Source: Solirubrobacter phytolaccae
GTDB lineage: Bacteria > Actinomycetota > Thermoleophilia > Solirubrobacterales > Solirubrobacteraceae
DNA: 64,000 nt
Assembly (NCBI RefSeq): GCF_027587195.1
Contig: NZ_JAPDDP010000016.1
Coordinates: 56,459 to 120,458, forward strand
Direction: 5' to 3'
The notes under the pieces were generated by a model that made no database searches, had not been told where the DNA came from, and worked only from the letters and a program-made list of their open reading frames with translations. Position numbers and translations under genes: made by a program. Of the stretch, positions 37,540 to 47,600 are shown piece by piece; the first letter of the stretch is position 1; each line of letters starts with the position of its first letter.

Positions 37540-37553
37540 TTCAGCTAGCTGAA
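37540..37553. promoter_or_regulatory. Perfect 14-bp palindrome TTCAGCTAGCTGAA
   Basis: A perfect palindrome in the 106-bp space between the divergent LamG gene (start 37496) and lipoprotein gene (start 37603). It is a plausible operator for a dimeric regulator co-controlling these surface genes. The regulator is unknown. Confidence 0.4.
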
Positions 37554-37602
37554 CGAAAGGTGAGGGAGCACCGCGTGTGGCGTGATTGGCTAGAGGACAC
37601 CC

Positions 37603-38631
37603 GTGCGCCGCTGCCTGACCACCCTGCTCCTCGCCGGCGCCCTGAGCGGATGCGCGTCCGGCGGCGACCGCGCCGCCGATCCGACCGCGCCGGCTGCCCA
37701 CGTGTGGGTCGCCCAGGGCGACTGCGACACGACGCCCTCGCGCGCGCGTGTGATGACGACGCTCGCGGCCTCCGGCTCGGCGAAGGCGTGCTCGGTCGAG
37801 CAGGCGTGGGCCGTCGCCGAGGCGGGGGACACGATCCGCGTAGCCTGCGGCACCTACGGCTGGCAGGGCGCGTCGGGGCCCAAGCAGCGCGAGACCAAGG
37901 TGATCGGCGAGCCCGGCTGCGTGCGCTTCGTCGGCACGCACGAGTGCGAGCAGGTGTTCGGCGCAATCAGCGTCTTCTGCGTCCTGGATGCCGACCACCT
38001 CACGCTTGCCCGCGTCACGCTCGACAGCGAAGACGTGTCCGGGCTCTCGAGCTGCTTCCGCGTCCCGTCCGGCTCCACCGACGTCACCGTCAAGGACCTC
38101 AAGTGCCACGGCGATCAGCCGTTCGTCGCCGTCAACGCGCCCGGGTTCAAGTGGCTCGGCGGCGAGATCGGCGAGGACGACGACGGCCTCCCGCGCACCA
38201 CCTGCTCCGAGGGCGGCGGCGAGCCGCTGTGGCTGTTCGACGAGGCGGACGGCGCCGTGATCGACGGCGTCGTCTTCCGCAAGCGGCTGATCCAGCAGAC
38301 GCCGACCCCGGACCTCCCGGGCTGCGGCGAGAACGACGGGCTCCCGCACCTCGAGAGCATTCGGCTCGAGGACACCGACGACGTGACCGTCCGCAACAGC
38401 GTGTTCAAGCCCGGGTCCGACGCCGGCTCAGGGCACCTGTTCAGCAGCAAGGTCCCGGACCGCTTGACGCTGATCGGCAACACCTTCGGCCGGGTGCGCG
38501 GGTCTTATTCGATGCAGGTGCCGGCGGCCCCGGACAACTGGACGGTGCTGCGCAACACGTTCGCGCAGCCGCCGCTGGTCGGCAGCGCCGGCGGCCGCTG
38601 GGAGCACAACCGCGGCCTCGCACGCCCCTAG
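37603..38631 (+). CDS. Lipoprotein with right-handed beta-helix-like repeats
   Basis: 342 residues from GTG 37603 with AGAGGA upstream. The signal peptide ends in a lipobox LSGC (MRRCLTTLLLAGALSGC), so it is membrane-anchored. After ACSVEQAWAVAEAGDTIRVACGTY (the start typical of Pel/beta-helix proteins) come repeated turns such as DADHLTLARVTLD, GSTDVTVKDLKC, ADGAVIDGVVFRK, DTDDVTVRNSVF and PDRLTLIGNTF. These are the ladder of a parallel beta-helix found in polysaccharide lyases and surface proteins. Catalytic residues are not recognisable. Many Cys suggest disulfides. Its neighbours are LamG surface proteins, so a polysaccharide-related role is inferred. Confidence 0.75.
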   Translation: MRRCLTTLLLAGALSGCASGGDRAADPTAPAAHVWVAQGDCDTTPSRARVMTTLAASGSAKACSVEQAWAVAEAGDTIRVACGTYGWQGASGPKQRETKVIGEPGCVRFVGTHECEQVFGAISVFCVLDADHLTLARVTLDSEDVSGLSSCFRVPSGSTDVTVKDLKCHGDQPFVAVNAPGFKWLGGEIGEDDDGLPRTTCSEGGGEPLWLFDEADGAVIDGVVFRKRLIQQTPTPDLPGCGENDGLPHLESIRLEDTDDVTVRNSVFKPGSDAGSGHLFSSKVPDRLTLIGNTFGRVRGSYSMQVPAAPDNWTVLRNTFAQPPLVGSAGGRWEHNRGLARP

Positions 38632-38636
38632 AACGC

Positions 38637-38685
38637 AACCTAAACGAAGTTAAAGGGGTCAGACCCCTTTAGGTTGCTTTAGGTT
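38637..38685. terminator. Nested hairpin with AACCTAAA and two TTTAGGTT copies
   Basis: An inner stem, AAAGGGGTC (38652-38660) with GACCCCTTT (38662-38670) around one base, is enclosed by GCAACCTAAA (38635-38644) and TTTAGGTTGC (38668-38677). A second TTTAGGTT follows at 38678-38685. It lies between the convergent beta-helix lipoprotein and giant LamG-SGNH genes and probably ends both transcripts. The motif is shared with 31753-31779. Confidence 0.65.
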
Positions 38686-41600
38686 CAGCGCAGGGTGAAG
38701 GCGTGGGTGGCGCGGAGTGCGCCGCTCGTCGTGGTGAGCTTGAGCTTCACCGGCCGCTTGCGGGGCTTGGCCGGCTTGAGCGTGAGCGTGACGTTGCCCT
38801 TCGCGTCGGCGGTGAAGCGACCCTTGAGCGTCTTCAGCGCGCCCTTCTTGGTGGCCGTGATCGTGTAGGTGCCGGACAGGCGCGGGGTGGCCGTGAACCG
38901 CAAGGTGAAGCGGCCACGGCGGTCGAGCTTGACCGTCTTGGCCGTGCCCTTGAAGGCGATCGACGGCTTGGCGGCCGGGGTGGGCACGGGCGTGGCGACC
39001 GGCGGCACGGGCGTGGGGGTGGCCGCGGACGGCGCGGGTGTGGAGGACGGCTCGGGGGTCGGGGTCGGGGTCGCCGCGGGCGGGACCGTGATCGTGATCG
39101 CGTCCGACAGCGCGACCGCACCCGCGGTGGCGCCCGTGAGCGCCTGCACGCTCACACGCACGTCCCCGGCGGGGAGCGCGTCGAGCGCGGCCGAGCGGCC
39201 ATCCGCACCCACGTCGGTCGAGCGGCCCGCCGCGCTGATCCGGTAGCCGGAGACGGTCGCTCCGCCGTTGGGCGCGTCCCACGTGACCGCAGCGCGGCCC
39301 GGGCCGTCGCCGCGGGCCTGCACGTTGCGCGGCGCGAGCGCGGCCGCCGGCGTCTGGGTGCCGCCGTTGCGGAACGTCGTCGCCGTGCGGGCCGCGCCCT
39401 GGTCGGGATCGCAGGCGTCGCCCTCGAAGTCGCCGTCGGCGTCGGCCTGCGCCGCGTTGGCGACGAGCGGGCAGTTGTCGCCGGCGTTGGTCACGCCGTC
39501 GCGGTCGATGTCGGCCTTGGGCCCGTCGAGCGGGTCGCCGTCGCAGCCGTCGGCCAGGCCGTCGCCGTCGAGGTCAGCGCCGGTCGCGCAGGTGGTCGTC
39601 GTGCCGATCAGCGCGGCGGTGAGGCCCACGCGCTCGTCACCGCTCCAGAGCGTGGCCAGGTGGTAGCCGGGCGCGGCCGTCGCCGGGATCCGGATCGCGA
39701 TCCGCGCGTTGCCGTCGGCGTCCGTGCGGGCGCTGCCGACGACGGTCGCCAACGGCTCCAGCGTCACCCGCACGTCGGCGTTCGGCGGGCCTTCCGCGAC
39801 CGTCAACGTCCCGGTGCCCGATGCGGCGTAGGCCGGCGCGTCGAGCGTCAGCCGGCCCAGCGGCGCCGTGCTCGCGGCAGGCGCGGCGGCGACCCGCTTC
39901 AGCGAGCCGGCCTCGTTCGGGTTCTGGCCGTACTTGGTGCCCCAGTACAGGTTCGCGAGGAACTCGAGGCGCGCGTGGCCGGCCTCATTGGGGTGGAAGG
40001 ACTCGTTGCCCAGGATCCCGAGCTGGTCGTCGCCGAGCGTGAAGCCGTTGATGTAGGGATCGGCGGAGCAGATCGGATGGCCCGCGAACGCGCCGCTGGC
40101 GTCGAGCAGGTGCGAGGACCCGAGGTTCTGCGCGGCCACGCTGGCCACGGTGGCGTTCAGGCCGGGAAGGAACGAGTTGGCCAGCCACTCACGCTCGGCG
40201 AACGTCAGCGAGATGAACCCGGTGTCCGGGATGAGCGGGTGGATGAACGACTGCGGGATGCCGAGGACGTCGCCGAGGTAGAAGCGGATGTCGGTCTCCT
40301 GGAGCGCGATCCAGGGGCTCAGCGAGCTGCACGTGACGGTCGGCAGCGGGAGCAGCGGGTTCATGTAGTTGGCCTGGTAGACCTCGGCGTACGGCGCGAA
40401 GGCGCGCACGAGCTGCTCCGCGCCGGCGATCTTGCGGCCGACCTCGGTCAGCCCGCCGAGCATCGAGTTGCGCCAGGCGACCATCGCCGCGTCGATCACC
40501 GGGCTGGTGGGCAGCGCGGTCGCGCAGTCCAGCGCCGTGCACATCTTGATCACGTCGGCGAACCCGGCGTCGTTCCCGCCGATGGACATGAAGACGAGGT
40601 CGACGCTGCGCCAGTAGTCCTCGCTGAGCTTCTTCAGCTGCGGGCTCTTGTCGCCGGCCTGCGTGTCCCAGAGGAAGTTCTTGGTCACCGCGCCGCTGCA
40701 GGCCAGGAACGCGACCGCATCCCCGCTGGGCGCGGAGGAGTAGATCGGGTCCCAGAGCGTCGCGCCGAGCGAGGTCGCCACGCGCGCGGCCCACGAGTTG
40801 GTCGAGCGGTGGCAGAGGTTCCCGTCGTCCGCGTGGACGTCGGTGCTCGGCAGGTAGCTGTACGCGCCCTCGCCGGAGATGTACGAGTCGCCCATGATCG
40901 CCGCGCGGATCACGCCGTCGCAGTTGGTGTCGCCGCGCTTGCGCAGCGTGATCGTCCGGCCCTCGCCGACGGTGCCGGTGGCGTAGACCGCGCGCAGCGT
41001 CACGGTCTCGGTCGACGGCGAGACGGGCAGGGTGAAGGTCGCCGCCACGTCGTAGTCCGCGGTGACGGTGCGCTTGTAGGTGGCGCCCGCCCAGTCGACC
41101 TGCAGCTCGCTGATCGGCAGGTCGCGGTCGAAGCCGGTCACCCGCAGCGTCCCACCGTTCTGGCTGCAGAACTCCTGGTGGTTGTCGATCCCCAGGAGCG
41201 GCCCGCGGTCGCTGTTGTCCTCCACCTCGGCGACCTGATGGCGCAGCACGAGCCGCGTGCCCTTGACGGTGGAGACCGCGATCTCCTTGGCGTTGCCCGC
41301 GCGGACGAGCACCTGCTGCGTACCGGCGGGGACCGTCGTGCGCGTCGCGCCGCCCGGGTTCGCCGGATCGACGGTCTCCAGCGGCGTCGAGCCGAACTCC
41401 GTCGTGTCGTCGGGCGCGCCGAAGACCTGGTAGCCGTCGCCGGGCGCCGTCTCCCACCACAGCGCGATCCAGTCGCCGCGGCGCGAGGCCTCCAGCCGCG
41501 GGGTGTCCGCCGCGGCCTGCACGCGCGGGTGCGTCTTCAAGTCGGCGGGCACGGTCGACTGCTCGCCGGCGGCCAACGTCACGAAGGACTTCGAGAGGTC

Positions 41601-44600
41601 GACCGCCCCGTGCGCGTTGGGGACGATGATGAAGTCGTCGTCGGGGTCGGCGGCGGCGTCCGGGTACCACGTTGTGTTGGGGGCGATGCTCGCGGCCGTC
41701 CACGCGCGCCGCTGCTGGGGCTGCGCGACGAAGTTCTCCGCGCCCGCGGCCGGCACCTGCAGGCTCACGTTGGAGATCGGCACCGGCGAGACGTTGTGGA
41801 TGCCGACGCGGACGTGGCCGGGGTGGCGCGCGCTGAGCTCCTCGTCGGCGTCGACGACGAGCTTCATCGCGGACGAGCCGTAGACGTGCAGCGGCTCGGT
41901 CAGCTTCGCGTCGAGCGAGACCGGCAGGCCGATCGGGTCCAGCGTGCCGAAGTAGCGGGCGTGCGGGAGGTAGTCGCCCTCGGCGTCGCCGCGGACGATC
42001 CAGCTCGTCTTCGCGTCCGAGCCGCCCTCGATGTCCGGCAGCGCGACGGTCGTCCGCTGCGGCGTCGCGGTCGGCGCGAGCGAGAGCCCCGCGGGGAGGT
42101 CGATCGAGGCGCTGCCCTGCTCGAGCGTGAACTCCGGCCCGGCGAGGTTCTGGACCACCATCGAGACCTGGAAGAACTCCTTCAGGAACCCGACGCGCGC
42201 CGGCAGGATCAGCCACTGCAGCAGCGGCACGCCGTTCTGGAAGCTCGGGTAGGCGTACGCGTAGCTGCCGCCGCCACCGCCCGTGCCGCCACCCCCGCCG
42301 CTGGAGACCAGGCAGCCGGTCTGGGCGCCGGCGCCACAGCCGTAGATGCCGTTCGCGGACAGGCTGCCCGACAGCGAGAGCGGCTGCCCGGCGACGAGGA
42401 TCTGGGCCTCGAAGCTGTAGACCTGCTGGTTGCCCGGCGTGTTCGGATTGATGCCCGCGGCGACGATCTCCGCGTGCGTCATCGGGTGCGACTCGAGCGT
42501 CGCGCTGGCGACCTCGCCCTCCACGAGCGCGATGCTCGCGCTGCCGCCACCGCCGCTGACGGTCACCTCGGCCGTGCGCGGACGCATCCCGGGCGCCCAC
42601 GCGTAGAGCGTCTGCGGACCGTCGGGGAGACCGGCGAGGCGCGCGCTGCCCTGCGCGTTGGTGGTGGCGGAGATCCGGCGGCCGTCGGCGAGGATCGCGA
42701 GCACGTCGGCCCCGGCGATCGGGTTCCCCTTGTTGACGACGCGCGCGGTCACGGCGGGCGCCTGCGGGAGCACCGTCACCTTCGCGGTCGCCGCGGCGCT
42801 CTGAGTGCCGCTGCCGATCTCGAGCGTCGCGGTGTGCGCGCCGGCCGTGGCGAACGTGTGGCGGACGACCGCGCCGTCGGCGGCGGTGCCGTCGCTGAAG
42901 GTCCAGCGGTAGCGCTCGATCCCGACCGTCGGGCGGGAGGCACTCGCGTCGAACGTGAGCGACGTGCCGGCCTCGACGATACGATCGCCCCCGGCATCCG
43001 CCTTCAGCGGCTCGGCCAGGCGCGTGGCGATGGTCGTGGACGCGGTCGCCTCGGTCGTGCCGTCGCTGACCGTCAGCTTGACGGTGTGCGTGCCGGCGGT
43101 CGCGTACACGTGCGCGACCGGTGAGACCGGGAGCACGCCGTCGACCCAGCCGCCGTCGCCGAACTCGAGGTGGAAGGTGAGCGGGTCGCCGTCCGGGTCC
43201 GTGCCGGCGACGGCGGCACGCACGGCCAGCGGCAGCGCGCCGTCGGTCTTGTCCAGCGTCAGGGTCGGCGTCGCGGGCGCGCGGTTGGCGACGGTGAACG
43301 CCCGTGCGGTCCTGCCCACGTTGCCGGCGCTGTCGGCCTGGACGACCTCGACCGTCAGGTCGCCCACCGGCAGCGCCACCCCGACGTCCCACGACCAGGC
43401 ACCGCCGACGCCGTCGACGTCGCGGACCAGCAGGAGCTCCGTGCCCTTGTAGATGCGGACGGAAGCGCTCTCGAGGTCGCCGGGTTCGGTGCCGAGGCGG
43501 CCGCGCAGCTTCGGGCGGGTCGTCGTGGTGGCGCCCGCGGCGGGGGCGTCGACCACGGGGCTCGGAGCGGTCTTGTCGTTCGGGTACGGCAGGCCGGACG
43601 CGGCGAAGTGCGCGGCGACCTGAGCGGCGCTGAGCGCGCGCGGGTAGATCGCGAGGTCGTCGAAGGCGGCGACGCCGTACGGCGGGACCTCGCCGGCGGT
43701 GAGGATGCCGTCCTCGGGCGTCTCGATCGTGCCTGGGGCGGACGCGACGGCCTCGCCGTCGAGGAACAGCGTGAGCGTGCCCGCGGCCGCGCTGATGGCG
43801 ACGTGGTGCCACTTGCTGTCGGTGATGCGGCGGTCGTCGTCGGCCGGCAGCTCGAGGCGGGCATCGCCGACGACGAGCGCCCGGTCCTCGATGCTCACGT
43901 CCCCCGTGCTCTGCCCGACGATCGTCCCGCCCGCGCGATCGGCCCAGATGAAGGCCTCGATCGTGCGCTCGGCGGTGGGGAGGTCGGCGAGGTCCCACGC
44001 GCGCAGCAGGTAGAACCGGTACCAGGGCGAGGTCGCGGTGATGCCGCGGTCGGCGTCGCCGGTGACCGCGCCCGCCACGGTGCGCTGCAGCGTGGGGCGC
44101 TCGAACGTGGCGACCCGGTCGTGCCCCGAGGCGTCGGCGGCGATGGTCCCGCTCTGCTCGCCGAGGCGCCAGTACAGCGCCGGGGCGTCACCGGTGACGG
44201 CGCCGGCGTAGGTGGTCGCCTTCCCGGTGACGGTGCCCGCGACCGTGGCGTCCCCGGAGCCGTAGCCGTTGACCGCGCGCAGCTTGAACGTGTAGGTGCC
44301 CGCCGGGAGCCCGGCGAGCGTGACCGTCGTGACGCCGCCGGCCGTCGCCTGGGCGCCGCGCAGCGTCGTGCCCTGCCAGGCCTCGGCCACGTAGCGGTCG
44401 ACCACGTTGGTGCCGGAAGCGGGGGCGCCGGCGGGCGCGGTCCAGGTGAGCGTGACGGCGTTGGCGGCGACGGTCGCCCGCAGCGCGCTCACGCTCTTCA
44501 CGCCGTTGCCGGAGGCCGCGAAGTGGGCGGCGATGGTGGCCGCGGGGAGCGCGCGCGGGTACACGGCGAGCTCGTCGAAGCCGGTGGGCGCCTCGTCCGA

Positions 44601-47600
44601 CGAGTTCCCGGCGGTGAGCGAGCCGGTGTCGTCGGTGGCGAGGGTCGCGGGGGCGGCGCCGATGCGGGCACCGTCGACGTAGCCCGTCACGGTGCCGTCG
44701 GCGTAGGTGACCGCGATGTGGTGCCAGACGTCGTCGGTGAGCTTGCGCCCGGCGTCGAGGCGCTGCCCGGCGACGAGCAGCGCGCGCGCTTCGACCACGA
44801 CGCTGAAGTCGCCGTAGCCGATCAGCTTCGCGCCGGGAGCGGCGGTCATGACCCAGCCTTCGACGGTGCGGTCGCCCGTGGGTAGGCCGGCGGCGGAAGG
44901 GGCGGTCACGAGGTCGCGCTCGTTCCACGCGTACGGCTCATAGAGCGCGCGGTCGGCGTCGCCGCCGATCGCGCCGGCGCGGGAGGCCCAGCTGCTGTCC
45001 TCGGTGTAGTCGCCGGCGCGCCCGTGACCCGAGGCGTCGGCGGCGACCTTGCCGGCGCTCTCGCCGAAGCGCCAGTACAGCGCGGGCTGCTCGGTGGCGA
45101 CCAGCGAGGCGTAGGTGGTGGCCGCCCCGGTGACGTCCACGTCGATCGAGGCCGGGGCGCTCTCGCCGTAGCCGTTGACGGCGCGGATCGTGACGTGGGT
45201 CGTGCCCGCGGGCAGGCCGGTGAGGGTGACCTCGGTCTTGGTGCCGGCGACGGCCTGGGCCGCGCCGGGCGCTTCGACCAGGTAGTGATCGACGGGGTCG
45301 GTGCCGGAGGGAGCGGTGGCGCTGTCCGGGGCCGCCCACTTCAGCGTCGCCGTGTTCGCCCCGGGAGTCACGGTGAGGTCGGCGGGTGTGGCCGGCTTGA
45401 CGTTGCCGGACGCGGCGAAGTGCGCCGCGATCGTGGCCGCGTCCAGCACGTGCGGGTAGACGGCGAGCTCGTCGTAGCTGACCGCGGCCCCCGACGGGCT
45501 GAAGGCCGCGCGGAGGTCGCCGGTCGTCTGCGTGTCGAGCGTCGCGGTGCCCTCGCCGAGCTTGGCGCCGTCGAGGAAGGCCTCCACCGTGCCCGCGGTG
45601 TACGTCACGGCGACGTGGTGCCAGTGGTTGTCCGTCAGCCGGCGCCGGTCCCCCGCGGGCAGGCCGATGCGGGTGCCGGCGACGAGCACGGCCCGGTCCT
45701 CGACCTCGACGCTGAAGTCGCCGTAGCTGAGCACACGGGCGCCGGGGGCGTCGGTCTTCACCCACGCCTCGACGGTGCGGTCCTCGGTCGGCAGGCCCTC
45801 CGCGATGGGCGCCCGCAGCAGGTCGTGGCCGGCGTTCCAGTTCGTCGAGGCGCTGAGCGAGCGGTCCTCGTCCCCGACGATCGCGCCGGAGCCCGGCCAG
45901 ACGTCCTCGACGGCGTAGGCGAGGTGATCGTGGCCGGAGACGTCGCGGACGAGCGGGCTCTCGTAGTCGCCCAGCCGCCAGTACAGCGCGGGCGCGTCCG
46001 CGAGCAGGCGCGAGGCGTACGTGTCCGCAGTGCCCGTCTCCACGTCGGCCTCGACCGTCGTCGCCGGGCTCTCGCCGAACGCGTTGCGGGCGCGCAGGCT
46101 CAGCACGTAGTGGCCCGGCGGCAGGCTGGTCAGCTGGATGCCGAGGCTGGGCCCCTCGTAGGCGCGGATCGCGCGCGTGGCCTTCAGCACGCCGTCCCGG
46201 TGCGCCTCGACCCAGAAGTCCTCGATGAAGCGCTGCCCGTCGGGCGCGACACCCTCCGGGATCGTCCAGCCGAGGCTGACGAGGTTGGCGTCGACCGACG
46301 TGCCGAGGAGCGCGGGCGCGGGCGGGACGGCGTTGCCGGAGGCGGCGAAGTGCGCGGCGATCGTGGCCGGGGCCAGCGCCCGGGGGTAGACGGCGAGCTC
46401 GTCGAGGCGCAGCCGGGTCTCGTCGGGCACGCGCCCGGCGCGCAGCGCGCCCTCCGTCGTCGTCGCGAGCGTCTTGGCGACGGTGCCGAACAGCACGCCG
46501 TCGACGTAGGCCGTGATCGTGCCGGCGTCGTAGGTGACCGCGACCGCGTGCCAGCGGTCGTCGGTCAGGCGCCGGTGGTCGCTCGCGGGCAACGCGATGC
46601 GCTCGCCGGAGACGACGATCGCGCGCTCCTCGACCTGGATGTCGAAGTCGCCGTACTCGACGAGGGTGGTGCCGGGTGTGTCGGTCGCCACCCAGGCCTC
46701 GACCGTGCGCGCGCCGGTCGGCAGGCCGGTGGCGGACGGCGCCCACACGAGTTCGCCGCCGAAGTTGCGCCCGGAGGAGAGCGCCCCGTCGCGGTGGTCG
46801 TTGGCCAGCGCGCCCGACGCGTTGCCCTTGCTGCCGTAGCGGGCGACGAAACCGTGGCCGGACCAGTCGCTGACCCGCCCGCCGGACTCCGAGAAGCGCC
46901 AGTACAGCGCGGGTGCATCGGCCGCGACCGCGGTCGGGTAGGTGGCCTGCTCGCCGCTGACGTCGACCGTCGTCGTGGCGTCCGGGCTCTCGCCGAACCC
47001 GCCGGCGGCGCGGACCGTCACCCGGGTCGTCCCGGCGGGCACGCCGGTGAGCTCGGCGGCGAACGCGCCTTCAGGGCGTGCGGTCCGGGACGTACGCACG
47101 GTCGGGGACGACTCGGTCACCGGGTTGGCATCGATCGTCTGCGCGGCGCGCAGCACGTCGCCCTGCCACGCCTCGACGATGTAGTCGTCGACCAGCGGCT
47201 GGTTGACCGGGTGCGCGCCTTCCGAGGGGTCCCACTCGACGCGCACGCGGTTGGGCTCGGGCGCGGTGGCCGCGAGCGCCACGACCGCGGACGGGCGGAC
47301 GTTGCCCGAAGCGGCGAAGTGGGCGGCGACGGTGGCGGCGTCGAGCGCGCGCGGGTAGACGGCCAGCTCGTCGAAGCTCGCGCCCGCGCCGGCGGGAACG
47401 CCCGCGGCGTGGAAGGCGCCGGTCGTCTCGGTGGCGAGCTGGACCGGCTGCGGCGTGCCGAGCGGCGCGCCGTCCAGATAGGCGGTCAGCGTGTCGGCGG
47501 CGTACGTGACGACCACCTGGTGCCAGCGCGAGTCGGTCAGGAACCGGTTCTCGTGGGCGCCGAGGCTGAAGCGCCGGCCGGCGGCGACGAGCGCCCGGTC

